Source of the DNA: NAK82 sp036172345
GTDB taxonomy: Bacteria > Chloroflexota > Anaerolineae > 4572-78 > NAK82
Direction of reading: 5' to 3'
DNA: 64,000 nucleotides
Assembly: GCA_036172345.1 (NCBI GenBank)
Contig: JASFBB010000180.1
Span: 13,978-77,977, forward strand
Each line of letters starts with the position of its first letter. Position 1 is the first letter of the stretch. Of the stretch, positions 50,329-59,132 are shown one piece after another. The notes under the pieces are model-generated. The model made no database searches. It was not told where the DNA came from and saw only the letters and a list, made by a program, of their open reading frames with translations. The translations under genes and the position numbers were made by a program.

Positions 50329-52432
50329 ACAGGGGTTTCTGAGAATTGAGCGATGGATTTGGCATTGCATCGGTGCCATTCTCATATTGGTGGTGATCGG
50401 CGTTGGCATTGCTGTGACCCGCGGCGGTTTTGCTGTAATCACCCTCGACGCAGCGATTACCCCAATAGCATGTCCAACCGAAGATTACCCGCTGGCCGGG
50501 CTGCCGCAGCCGGCGGATATCGAGGCCGAGCGGCGCAACTATCCCGAAGCCACGGCGGCGATGTGGGCAGATGGTGCCCTGTGGACGGCGAACGAATCCG
50601 GGCTGCTCACGCGCTGGAATACAGCAGAGGGCTCCTATAAGCAGTATCGCATTCCGGATGGATCGGTGGTCCGTTCTCTAAGTGTGGCAGATGGCGGGTT
50701 GGTCGCCGGCGCCGACGATGGTTTCCTCTGGCTGCTGGCTTCGGACGGCTGGCGATCGGTGCGCGCCTGCGCCGACGCAGCGGTGACTTCTATTGCCTCG
50801 GGACCGAGTGACACACTCTGGTGTGCCTGTCCCGGCGAAGGTCTGGTGAAGGTGACTGCCGCGCAGAGCGCGGCGAGGCGACAAGTCATTTCCGTCCCGG
50901 ACAAAGTCCACGACGCAATCCAAGCTATCCGTGTGGTGGCATATGATCCCATACAGGCGGCGGTGTGGATCACGACGCACTCGGGCGATCTATTGCGTTA
51001 CGATGCGCATCGTCAGCAATGGACGGAGTACCTGACGCTTCCGGGGCGCCCGGCAATGCAAGCGTTGTTGGTCGAACCGAACGACTCTGTGTGGGTGGCA
51101 ACTTCTAGTGGCTTACATGCCTACCGAGATGGAGCGGTGCACTCCTGCCCGGCAAGCCTCGACGGATCAGCGCGTTCGCTGGCGCGCGCCACCGACGGTG
51201 CTGTATGGGCCGCGGGCGACAGTTGGATTGCCCGCCTCAGCGACTGCAGCACATCCTCTTCGATGTACACCGATGCGGACAACCCGGTCCTGCTCGACCG
51301 TCACCGCCTGGTCGTGCTGGATGAAGCCGGCCGGCCGTGGTTCATTGGGCGGCGGGGCAAGATCCACTTTGATGGAGCTTCTTGGATCGCAATCGATGCC
51401 GACGTGCGGCGCCAGGCCCAGTTTGCACCCGTTGAGCCTGAACCCGAGGTCACGTCACCGCCGCGTTCGTTTCCCTCGCCTTGGGCATCCTACGCCGATT
51501 GGCTGCGGACATGGCCGCGGCCATCTACAGACAACGGCCGCGGGATGCACTTCTTGCAGACGCACCAGTATGATGCCATTGAGGCGCAACACCAGATCAA
51601 TCGGCTCGTTCGGCTCGGCGTGAAGTGGGCGACAGTGATCTATCGCGACCATGCCCAATTGCAGCGCACGGCGCCACTCTTCCACGCTGCCGGCATTACT
51701 GTCATCTGGCGGCCATTCGTCCGACCATATCAGTCCTACGTCAGTTGGGCCGAGGATGTGGCATTTCTACGTCGGCGCGGGATTGCCCCCTATATGCAGC
51801 TGTACAACGAGCCCGAGCTGGAGCAGGAATGGGATGGCGTATGTCCCGTGAACCGGGAAGTTTACCTGCGCATGCTGTTGCCTGCAGTACGACAAGTCTA
51901 CGACGCGGGTGGTTATGTCGGCTTGCAATTGATGACCCCGGAGTGGCTGCATGCCACACTGCGCGCGATAAAAGCAGCAGGAATGCGTGATGTCCTCGAT
52001 CGCACGTTCTTTATACCCCATTTGCACGGGCTAAACCATCCCCCCAACTACACGGAAGATATCCACGGTGTGCTCGGCTTCCGCGAATTCGCCCGAGTGT
52101 TTGCCGAAGAGCTGGGTTTTGTGCCCGTGATGATCGCCGGTGAGGGTGGCTGGCGTCTGGGTGAACAACAGGATGATCGTTTCCCGGCCATCACCGAAGC
52201 ACTGCATCGGGATTACCATCTGGAGGTGTTCAGCTGGTTCCGCACAGGGCGTCTTTCCGATGGTGAGCCGCTACCTGACTATCTGTTTGCCTTCTGTCCC
52301 TGGTTGATCTCTGATCCGGTTGATCCGGCAGCTTGGTTTGACAGCGTATCTGGTGATCGGACGCTCACGATCGAAGCGGTGGCTTCATCGCCCACCTTTG
52401 AGCGAAGATTCTCGGGGGACGAACGAGACTGA
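50318..52432 (+). CDS. Membrane-anchored protein with beta-propeller-like repeats and C-terminal glycosidase-like barrel
   Basis: 704 residues. Residues ~14-38 are one membrane helix. From ~65 to ~350 there are repeating blades (GALWTANESGLLTRWN, DTLWCACPGEGLVKV, AAVWITTHSGDLLRYD, DSVWVATSSGLHAYRDG, GAVWAAGDSWIARLS) like two-component-regulator propellers. Residues ~400-690 look like a TIM barrel: TVIYRDHAQLQ, YMQLYNEPELEQEWDG with a likely acid/base Glu, IPHLHGLNH and VMIAGEGGW. It is probably an extracytoplasmic carbohydrate-active protein. No GH family can be named with certainty. Confidence 0.65.
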   Translation: MKSEQGFLRIERWIWHCIGAILILVVIGVGIAVTRGGFAVITLDAAITPIACPTEDYPLAGLPQPADIEAERRNYPEATAAMWADGALWTANESGLLTRWNTAEGSYKQYRIPDGSVVRSLSVADGGLVAGADDGFLWLLASDGWRSVRACADAAVTSIASGPSDTLWCACPGEGLVKVTAAQSAARRQVISVPDKVHDAIQAIRVVAYDPIQAAVWITTHSGDLLRYDAHRQQWTEYLTLPGRPAMQALLVEPNDSVWVATSSGLHAYRDGAVHSCPASLDGSARSLARATDGAVWAAGDSWIARLSDCSTSSSMYTDADNPVLLDRHRLVVLDEAGRPWFIGRRGKIHFDGASWIAIDADVRRQAQFAPVEPEPEVTSPPRSFPSPWASYADWLRTWPRPSTDNGRGMHFLQTHQYDAIEAQHQINRLVRLGVKWATVIYRDHAQLQRTAPLFHAAGITVIWRPFVRPYQSYVSWAEDVAFLRRRGIAPYMQLYNEPELEQEWDGVCPVNREVYLRMLLPAVRQVYDAGGYVGLQLMTPEWLHATLRAIKAAGMRDVLDRTFFIPHLHGLNHPPNYTEDIHGVLGFREFARVFAEELGFVPVMIAGEGGWRLGEQQDDRFPAITEALHRDYHLEVFSWFRTGRLSDGEPLPDYLFAFCPWLISDPVDPAAWFDSVSGDRTLTIEAVASSPTFERRFSGDERD

Positions 52433-52553
52433 ATTGGTACGCGTGACTCAATCCCTTACATCTACGCGAAGAAATTTATGCCTCTACCACCTATCTTCTT
52501 ACCTTGCCCAATAGCGTCCATTAGGCAGATCGGGCTGGACAATTGAGCCCATT

Positions 52554-55547
52554 CTAGGGCATCGTCATAGGGTGGCTCTCCGGCGGCGACAGCGTTGCCG
52601 TCGGCCAGGGCACGGGCGGTTCTTCCGGGGTTGGCGGCAACATCTCGGCCTCGGGCGAGGGCGTAGCGGCCGCCTCTGGCCATGGCCATATATCATTCTG
52701 CGGCAAAGGTGTAGCATTGTCATCCCATTGTGGAGCGCTGGGTGATTGGGGTGGGAACATGGGCACTGTGGGAATGGGCATCTGTTCCAGTGTGGGTGTT
52801 ACCCACAAGAGATCAGGTGAAGAGAGCTCGGGAGGCCATGGGAGCGGCGTCGGCAGCTCCTCCCAGGGCCAAGTGGGGGTGATTTCAGACGGCGGGTTGT
52901 TGACCACCACTGTGGAACGCCCTTCATAGCGCCCGCCATCGCGGTCAAAAACCACCACGCGTAACGTATAGGGCCCGTTGGGATATAGGCGCGTGTCCCA
53001 TTCGGTCAGAATACCCCCTTCTACTGATTGCGTCTGCGGTGCACTCAACGGAACAAACGCCTCCGGTGACCATCCGACCCCATATTCGACTACGTAGTGG
53101 GAGAAGTTGGCGGCCAAGGCCACGCCTTGGATCGCCACAATCCCCTCGACCAGTTCGCCTTCACCCGGCCAATGGATTGCGGCGATGCCCGATCCTTCGG
53201 TCGGCGTGCAGGGGGGTGGCGGCTGCTCGATGCCGTGCTCGAGCGCCCATGCGCGCCCTTCGGGTGGATAGACCTGGTAATAACGCTCTTCGATACCCTC
53301 TCCAAGCGGGTAATTGTCCGACACGACGCAGTTGGCACGTGTGTCGATGCGCAGACGCCGGTGGATATCGTGCTCCGGCCCCAGCGGCAGCTGATCATAA
53401 GCGAACAGCTCGCGACGGCGGTGTGGGCAATCTGGACTGGGGATGGTGCCCGAGTCAGCGCAGATTTCCACCTCCACCACGCCACGCGGGCGGACGAAAT
53501 CGCGCACCGGGGTGTCGGCCAGCACGCGCTCCATAATGGCATGCCAGATAGGGGCAGCGCCGGCTAATCCACTCAGCCCACGCATGGGGCGGTTGTCGGC
53601 ATTGCCCACCCAGACACCTACCACCACTTCCGGCGTGTACCCGATCGTCCAGCTGTCGCGAAAATCGTGGGTGGTGCCCGTCTTGGCTGCTGCCGGGCGT
53701 GACAAGCGCAAAGGGCTGTTCGCGCCGAACAACGGCGTGCGCGCTTCATTATCGGCCAAAATATGGGTGATGAGGTAGGCATGCTCCGGACGCAACACCA
53801 CGTCCCCTTGTGGGGGCTGGTACGCTTCGATCAGGCGTCCCAGTCCATCGGTCACGCGCAATATTGCCGCGGGAGCTACCCGCCGCCCCCCATTGGCAAT
53901 TGCCTGATAAGCGCTGGTGAGCTCCAACAAGCTCACCTCACCGCTTCCCAAGGCCAAAGACAAGCCATAGTCGTGGCGCGTCAAAGTGGTGATGCCCAGT
54001 CGCCTGGCTATCTCCTGTAGGGCGGGCACCCCAACAAACTCCAGTGCTCTGACGGCCGGGATATTCAACGAGTTTGCCAACGCTGTGCGCACCAACACAG
54101 GTCCACGGAATTTCCCATCGTAGTTTGTGGGGCGATACGTCCCTCCGGCACCATCCGCATATTCTACTGGCACATCTATGATCAACGTGGCCGGCGTCCA
54201 GCCCCGTTCAAAAGCGGCTAGATAGGTGAGCGGTTTGATCGCCGAGCCGGGCTGGCGTGGTCGCAGGGCCATATTGACCTGTCCAGCCGCGCGTTCGTCG
54301 TTAAAGTCTGGGCTGCCTACCAATGCCAGGATCTCGCCTGTCTGGACATCCAACACAACAGCAGCGCCGTTGGAGACCTCTTTGTCACGCAAAGCTGCCA
54401 CCTGACGCACCACCTCCTCTTCGACGATCGCTTGGATGCGCGGATCGAGCGTGGTTATCACCTTCAAACCGGGCTCGCGATAGAGGGCATCAGCGCCGTA
54501 GCGTGATTCCAAGAGTTGCCGTACATAAACGACGAAGTGAGGTGCGCGCAGCTGAACTGGGGGTAGTTTGTATTCCAGGTATTGCTGATAGGCGGCCAGC
54601 GCTTGTGCCGGGGTCACGTACCCTGCTTTTACCATCAGCCCCAAGACAATCTGTTGGCGCTTTTTCGCCCGTTCGGGATAGACGATCGGGTCATATGTGG
54701 CGGGTGCTTGAGGCAGTCCGGCCAATAAAGCGGCTTCTGCCAGGTCCAGATCGGCAGCCGATTTGCCAAAGTAGGTCTGGGCGGCTGCTTCGATGCCATA
54801 TGCCAGATTGCCGTAATAAATCTGATTCAGATAGATCTCAAGGATCTTGTCCTTGGGGTAACGGCGCGCTACCTCGATGGCCAGCACAGCTTCGCGCAAT
54901 TTGCGTCGCAAAGTCTTCTGAGCACGCTCTTCTGGGCTGAGCAGCACATTGCGCACCAGCTGCTGGGTGATGGTACTTCCACCGGAGACCACCTCCCCTT
55001 CGCTGAGCACGTAATAGAGGGCGCGAATCACCGCGGTGGGATCCACACCCACGTGGGCGTAAAAGAAGCGGTCTTCGGTGGCGATGGTCGCAGCAATGGC
55101 ATAACGGGAGATGCGCTGCAACGGCACCCAGGTGCGCCGTCCCCCATGGGGATCTATCAGTTCCCACAATAGGTTGCCTTCGCGGTCGTAGATTTGGCTA
55201 CTGGCAAAGCGAAAAGTGCGCCGTTCCAGCTCTTCAGGCGGGGGCAGCTGGGCTGCCACATAGAAGTAACCGATCAACCCGAGCATCAATAACGCGGTGA
55301 ACAACATCCCCCATCCGAGCACAACCCACACAAATAAGCGCCAGAACTTTCGCCCTGCCGCGGAGGCCTGGGGAGCACCCGCACGCGCAACGGGATGGTG
55401 GGGCGGATGCATCAAAGCAGTGAGCATCTCCTCTGACTGTGACGGCTGTCCCAGACTGGTGAGGGATTCAGGAGATGCCGTCGGGCTGTTCGGCGAGGTA
55501 GGCGGGCGATGCAGCGGTCGTATGGGGTGTGTGGGCTGATCGTTCAT
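52554..55547 (-). CDS. Class A penicillin-binding protein (PBP1A-type) with Pro-rich C-terminal tail
   Basis: 997 residues from ATG 55547. A Pro/Ser-rich cytoplasmic leader (~55 residues) precedes one membrane helix. The transglycosylase domain has TEDRFFYAHVGVD, GGSTITQQLVRN and KDKILEIYLNQIYYGN. The transpeptidase has PGSAIKPLTYLAAF (SxxK), ANSLNIPAVRA (SxN) and AAKTGTTHDF (KTG). The last ~110 residues are Pro/Glu/Thr-rich and could cross the cell wall. No ribosome site precedes ATG 55547, and the infA terminator ends 13 bases upstream; ATG 55427 with GAGGAG is an alternative start. Confidence 0.92.
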   Translation of the reverse strand: MNDQPTHPIRPLHRPPTSPNSPTASPESLTSLGQPSQSEEMLTALMHPPHHPVARAGAPQASAAGRKFWRLFVWVVLGWGMLFTALLMLGLIGYFYVAAQLPPPEELERRTFRFASSQIYDREGNLLWELIDPHGGRRTWVPLQRISRYAIAATIATEDRFFYAHVGVDPTAVIRALYYVLSEGEVVSGGSTITQQLVRNVLLSPEERAQKTLRRKLREAVLAIEVARRYPKDKILEIYLNQIYYGNLAYGIEAAAQTYFGKSAADLDLAEAALLAGLPQAPATYDPIVYPERAKKRQQIVLGLMVKAGYVTPAQALAAYQQYLEYKLPPVQLRAPHFVVYVRQLLESRYGADALYREPGLKVITTLDPRIQAIVEEEVVRQVAALRDKEVSNGAAVVLDVQTGEILALVGSPDFNDERAAGQVNMALRPRQPGSAIKPLTYLAAFERGWTPATLIIDVPVEYADGAGGTYRPTNYDGKFRGPVLVRTALANSLNIPAVRALEFVGVPALQEIARRLGITTLTRHDYGLSLALGSGEVSLLELTSAYQAIANGGRRVAPAAILRVTDGLGRLIEAYQPPQGDVVLRPEHAYLITHILADNEARTPLFGANSPLRLSRPAAAKTGTTHDFRDSWTIGYTPEVVVGVWVGNADNRPMRGLSGLAGAAPIWHAIMERVLADTPVRDFVRPRGVVEVEICADSGTIPSPDCPHRRRELFAYDQLPLGPEHDIHRRLRIDTRANCVVSDNYPLGEGIEERYYQVYPPEGRAWALEHGIEQPPPPCTPTEGSGIAAIHWPGEGELVEGIVAIQGVALAANFSHYVVEYGVGWSPEAFVPLSAPQTQSVEGGILTEWDTRLYPNGPYTLRVVVFDRDGGRYEGRSTVVVNNPPSEITPTWPWEELPTPLPWPPELSSPDLLWVTPTLEQMPIPTVPMFPPQSPSAPQWDDNATPLPQNDIWPWPEAAATPSPEAEMLPPTPEEPPVPWPTATLSPPESHPMTMP

Positions 55548-55560
55548 AGCACAAGCAAAA

Positions 55561-55585
55561 ATAAAAAAAGGACGAGACCGTCCTC
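55561..55585 (-). terminator. Rho-independent terminator after infA, directly before PBP1A
   Basis: On the minus strand GGACG-GTCT-CGTCC (55583-55570) is followed by seven T, A, then five T (55569-55557). It is 89 bases past the infA stop and ends 13 bases before the PBP1A ATG at 55547. Confidence 0.75.
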
Positions 55586-55671
55586 TCAATAAACGCTTGA
55601 TGATGAGAACTTAGCATTCGAAAAGGGAAGGCCATCCAATCGTCGGATGACACTCACAAGCTTCCTCTGCC

Positions 55672-55923
55672 TCAGAATTCCAAATCCTCCTCGGCAGGAG
55701 AACGCTTGTAGCGATAGATAATGCGGCCGCGCTCCAGATCATAGGGCGACACCTCAACACGCACCCGGTCGCCCAGCAAGACGCGGATATAATACTTGCG
55801 CATCTTGCCGGAGAGATAGGCCAGCATCTCGTGTCCGTTATCCAGCTGGACGCGAAACGTCGTGTTGGGCAAGCTTTCCACTACAGTCCCTTCAAGCACC
55901 AGTTTGTCCTTGCTATCAGCCAT
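55672..55923 (-). CDS. infA: Translation initiation factor IF-1
   Basis: 83 residues, S1-like OB fold. LEGTVVESLPNTTFRVQLDN, GHEMLAYLSGKMRKYYIRVL, GDRVRVEVSPYDLERGRI and IYRYK are the family blocks. A ten-residue tail (SPAEEDLEF) exceeds the usual length. AGGAG lies before the ATG. It stands apart from ribosomal protein operons, with its own strong promoter upstream and a terminator downstream. Confidence 0.95.
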   Translation of the reverse strand: MADSKDKLVLEGTVVESLPNTTFRVQLDNGHEMLAYLSGKMRKYYIRVLLGDRVRVEVSPYDLERGRIIYRYKRSPAEEDLEF

Positions 55924-55979
55924 TGCACTCCTTTCTCTTGGGATGATCTTTCCATACTAAAACTAAGTTAGTTTGATAC

Positions 55980-56008
55980 ACTCTAACATTAGTTGCTGAT
56001 TCTGTCAA
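55980..56008 (-). promoter_or_regulatory. Promoter of infA
   Basis: On the minus strand TTGACA (56008-56003), 17 bases, TAGAGT (55985-55980). Perfect -35, weak -10. Leader of about 50 bases. Confidence 0.65.
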
Positions 56009-56198
56009 TTCTTGCGTTGATTTCAGCTCGCTCCATTTTGAGTGAGGCGGACGAGAGGGGTGCAAGGTGATACATCACCACTGCGCTGCGCAAGATACTG
56101 GAAGAGAATACCCCGGATGCTGCTGTGAGGCAACGCTTGCGGCGTTTCTCCAGAGTTCTGCGCCGCAACGGAAGTGTCTATGGGTGAACGTGGCGCGT

Positions 56199-56894
56199 TC
56201 ACTCCGATATGATATTAGCGCCTGCTCGCTCTAACAACGCGATCAAGATGTCAGATAGCTGGGAGGGCGAGGCCACGCACGCATCCGCGGCGGCAAGTTC
56301 CTCTGCCGAGCCGTAGCCGTATAATACTCCGACAGCGACCAGTCCATGCGCGCGGGCCGCCTCGATGTCCACCGCGCGGTCACCCACTACCACGGCCGGA
56401 CGCGGTGCCAGACGTTGCAGCACTTCACCAACCATCTGGCACTTGGTATCCGTAGGAGCTTCGCGGCAACGGATCATGTCAAAGAAGTTGATGACAGCAT
56501 GGCTGTGTAGCACTTCGCGGGCATAGCGTGGCGAGGCGTAGGTGCACAAGGCCATCGCCCCGACGACAGGACGCAGGCGAGTCAATACCTGATGGATGCC
56601 ATCGTAAAGATGGGCGCTGCGCGAGAGCAGCTCGTGTTCCCGCTGGAGCACAGCCGCCAGGACTTCTTCTGCCAAGTGCGATGGGCAGAGAGAACGTACC
56701 CAGCAGTGGAACTTATCCTCCAGCGGGCCGATATAGTGCACGATCTCCTGCTCGGCCGGGATCGGCAGGCCATATGCGCTGAGGACTTGTTGCACCGCTG
56801 GAACAGTGGCGCAGTCGGAGCGAAACAACGTGCCATCCAGGTCGAAGATGATCAATCCGTGGCGGTGGTCTCTTGATCGTTCAGGTGCACTCAT
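56199..56894 (-). CDS. HAD-superfamily hydrolase (phosphoglycolate phosphatase-like)
   Basis: 231 residues. LIIFDLDGTLFRSDCATVPA is motif I with the nucleophile Asp, ALCTYASPRYAREVL motif II (Thr), MVGEVLQRLAPRPAVVVGDR motifs III/IV (VVGDRAVDIEAARAHG). A C1-type helical cap lies between I and II. Substrate unknown; phosphoglycolate or nucleotide phosphatases are the nearest types. It follows cbiX by 18 bases on the same strand. Confidence 0.85.
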   Translation of the reverse strand: MSAPERSRDHRHGLIIFDLDGTLFRSDCATVPAVQQVLSAYGLPIPAEQEIVHYIGPLEDKFHCWVRSLCPSHLAEEVLAAVLQREHELLSRSAHLYDGIHQVLTRLRPVVGAMALCTYASPRYAREVLHSHAVINFFDMIRCREAPTDTKCQMVGEVLQRLAPRPAVVVGDRAVDIEAARAHGLVAVGVLYGYGSAEELAAADACVASPSQLSDILIALLERAGANIISE

Positions 56895-56912
56895 AGCCTC
56901 GGGTCTTGTGTA

Positions 56913-57419
56913 TCAAAAACGAGCAATTTGGGTGGCCAGGAATTGCGCGATTGCCTCTTCGGCAAAGGGCCAGGCATACACGAACGTGACATCGGGATGA
57001 CGCTCACGCGCGCGCTCAATGGCAGCAGGGATTTCCTTCTCGGCATGGTCACCCCCGCGCGTGAGCATCGGAGTGAGCACTATGACGCGCTGCGCGCCGT
57101 GTTGGACGGCAAGGTCCAATCCCTCCTCGACATCAGGAGCACAAAACTCGTTGAAGGCGACCACCACCTCCCGGCCGGTCAAACGGCTGAGCTCCGCTCC
57201 AATCACTTGAGAAGCGGCGTAGAAAGGATCATTGGCTGCCGTACGCGGCCAGGTGCGTATCCGCCGCTCCAGCGTATGCAGCTGTTCCTCCAGTTGAGCG
57301 CGTTCCTTCGGGGTGGCGCGTTTAAGCTGGGCACGCAAGGAAAAGAACGCGTCCAGTTCATCGCGCGGAAAGCCACTGGGTAAAGCTCCATGCATAGCAA
57401 GCACAATGACGGTCTTCAT
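56913..57419 (-). CDS. cbiX: CbiX-type sirohydrochlorin cobaltochelatase family protein
   Basis: 168 residues, slightly above the short CbiXS size. The first metal-site His is in VLAMHGALPSGFP and the second in TPMLTRGGDHAEKEIP; the middle VAFNEFCAPDVEEGLDLAVQ and QRVIVL strand are typical. An inserted charged helix (LKRATPKERAQLEEQLHTLE) after residue ~30 is unusual. It may insert cobalt (cobalamin) or iron (siroheme). It is downstream of the sulfur module, where siroheme would make sense, but a ChlI/ChlD chelatase also lies in this window. Confidence 0.8.
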   Translation of the reverse strand: MKTVIVLAMHGALPSGFPRDELDAFFSLRAQLKRATPKERAQLEEQLHTLERRIRTWPRTAANDPFYAASQVIGAELSRLTGREVVVAFNEFCAPDVEEGLDLAVQHGAQRVIVLTPMLTRGGDHAEKEIPAAIERARERHPDVTFVYAWPFAEEAIAQFLATQIARF

Positions 57420-57510
57420 AGCAATTATAACCGTTCAGCATAAGTGCAGGAACAGCACCTGCCCTCAAGACGGGTGCTATTCCCGCTACCGCTCTCCATT
57501 CAGTTGGATG

Positions 57511-57981
57511 TTAGATGAAAATGATCTGGGCGCCTTCGCTGATCTCCATAAACTCCATAGCACCCAGTACACGCTCCACGCCCGGGAACAGATCGTCCTT
57601 GGTCAGCTTCATCATATCCATGGACATCTTGCAACCATAGAGGTGCCCGCCGGCGTCCACGATCGTCTGCAGGAACTCGCGTACGGGCGGGAAGTCCAGC
57701 TTGGCGATTTCCTTCTTCATCATCGAAGTGGCCATTGCAGTCATGCCGGGCAAAATGCTGATTAAATTGGGCATTCCCATGCTCGGATTACCAAGCGGGG
57801 TGATCTTTAAGTGATCCATCTTACGATCCACTATCATGTCGAGGCCCCAGAAGGTAAAAAACATATGGACCTCGATGCCCGACATAAGCGCTGCGTTGGC
57901 CAATACCATACCCGGATAGGCCATATCGAGGCTGCCCTTAGAGCAGATGATGGCCAATTTGCGTTGTTTTTCTTCGCTCAT
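57511..57981 (-). CDS. DsrE/DsrF/DrsH-like family protein
   Basis: 156 residues. KLAIICSKGSLDMAYPGMVL, EVHMFFTFWGLDMIV, the Met-rich middle segment (MGMPNLISILPGM) and AGGHLYGCKMSMDMMKL with a conserved Cys (~115) place it in the large DsrE family of sulfurtransferase-like proteins. Another Cys is at residue ~13. These proteins pass persulfide sulfur between cytosolic carriers. It is the last gene of the sulfide:quinone oxidoreductase module, after a TusE/DsrC-like protein. Confidence 0.88.
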   Translation of the reverse strand: MSEEKQRKLAIICSKGSLDMAYPGMVLANAALMSGIEVHMFFTFWGLDMIVDRKMDHLKITPLGNPSMGMPNLISILPGMTAMATSMMKKEIAKLDFPPVREFLQTIVDAGGHLYGCKMSMDMMKLTKDDLFPGVERVLGAMEFMEISEGAQIIFI

Positions 57982-58034
57982 TCCCCTCTCTCCTTACTTT
58001 AACGCATGCCTTTTCTTTCATCAAATGCAACGGG

Positions 58035-58352
58035 TCAAATGCAGCCGGTCGGCTTGCCCAGGCCGGCGATGCGCGCCACCTTCTTGGCCGGTCCCTTGGG
58101 AAATAGGGTGTAGAGCGTTTTGGTGTCCACCCCGCTCTCTTTGGTGATGCGGCGCAGTGTGGGGGGCTCGCCACGCGCCTTGAAGTCGGCGCGACAGAAT
58201 TCGATCACCTTCCAGTGCAGCTCGGTCAGCTGCTCGATGCCCTCCTCACGGGCAATTTCCTCGGCGATCTCCTTGGTCCAATCGTCTGGATTGAGGAGGA
58301 ATCCCTCGGCATCTACTTCGACCATCTTTCCAGCGATTTCGCGGCTTGGCAT
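58035..58352 (-). CDS. TusE/DsrC family sulfur carrier protein lacking CysB
   Basis: 105 residues. VDAEGFLLNPDDWTKEIAEE, LTELHWKVIEFCRADFKARG, PPTLRRITKESGVDTKTLYT and LFPKGPAKKVARIAGLGKPT followed by GCI match DsrC/TusE closely. The penultimate Cys (CysA) is kept; the residue 11 positions upstream, where true DsrC has CysB, is Ala. Such single-Cys forms carry persulfide sulfur like TusE and cannot form the DsrC trisulfide with DsrAB. Good AGGAGG site before the ATG. Confidence 0.9.
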   Translation of the reverse strand: MPSREIAGKMVEVDAEGFLLNPDDWTKEIAEEIAREEGIEQLTELHWKVIEFCRADFKARGEPPTLRRITKESGVDTKTLYTLFPKGPAKKVARIAGLGKPTGCI

Positions 58353-58438
58353 TGTGTCCTCCTTATCGTGTAAAAAAGTTTTTTAAACATTACATCGAGT
58401 GAATGATTCTACCCATAGGTGGTATGAACATTGGCCGT

Positions 58439-59122
58439 TTATGATTCGCCTAATGTGGCAAGCACGTGGAGCGTGCGGGCCAGACCGCGGCGGGTGCTCG
58501 GATGGTTCAGCTGACGCAGCAAACTGAACAGAGAGGCATCCATCGTACTGTCTTCCTGCAGCGCGCTGAGCGTGCGTTGTAGCAGCTGTTGCGTCTCCGG
58601 CCGGGCGAGCTCTTTGAGTGTCATCACAAGCGGCCCGACGTTATGGCGCAGCTGCTCCAGCTCCTCGCGGCTGAAGGAAGCCACTATCTCGTCAAACGCT
58701 TCGAGCAAAGCGCGTATGAAGGCAAAATATCCCTTGCGCTCCATCTCATCGAGACGGTTCATCAGCGTGATGACCACGTCACGCGTGAGCGGGCTGAAGT
58801 CTTGCCAGAAATCCATGGCACTTTCCAGCTGCTCTAACATATGCCCCAAAAGGCAAGTGTCTCGTAGAAGTCTTTTAAGCAAGCGTAGCACATTTTCGAT
58901 GCGGGCACATTGTTCCACTTCTTCCAGTTGCTCGGAGAGGAGACGAAATGCCTCTTTGGAAACAATCCCCAGGTCGGCGACCAGTTCGTCCCACTCTTGT
59001 TGACGTTTCCGCTGGCGCAGCGCTTCTTCTGTCAGGAATTCCACCTGGGCCGTCAGCCGGTCGATCTTGTGTGAGAGCTCGGCGAGTGAGGCCTCGGCGA
59101 GGGCTGTGGTCTCTTCTGTCAT
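58439..59122 (-). CDS. DUF1641 family protein
   Basis: 227 residues, almost entirely helical. A coiled coil (ELSHKIDRLTAQVEFLTEEA) precedes the DUF1641 core: LESAMDFWQDFSPLTRDVVI, LMNRLDEMERKGYFAF and VASFSREELEQLRHNVGPL. DUF1641 genes are typically found next to sulfide:quinone oxidoreductases or formate dehydrogenase-like enzymes, and their role is unknown. It lies 10 bases after the SQR gene here, and a physical complex seems likely (inference). Confidence 0.85.
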   Translation of the reverse strand: MTEETTALAEASLAELSHKIDRLTAQVEFLTEEALRQRKRQQEWDELVADLGIVSKEAFRLLSEQLEEVEQCARIENVLRLLKRLLRDTCLLGHMLEQLESAMDFWQDFSPLTRDVVITLMNRLDEMERKGYFAFIRALLEAFDEIVASFSREELEQLRHNVGPLVMTLKELARPETQQLLQRTLSALQEDSTMDASLFSLLRQLNHPSTRRGLARTLHVLATLGES

Positions 59123-59132
59123 TATGCTCCTC

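Noticed and set aside
56040..56198. Short plus-strand frame ending before the HAD gene
   Set aside because: It reads LRKILEENTPDAAVRQRLRR but has no start codon or ribosome site; at best a small remnant.
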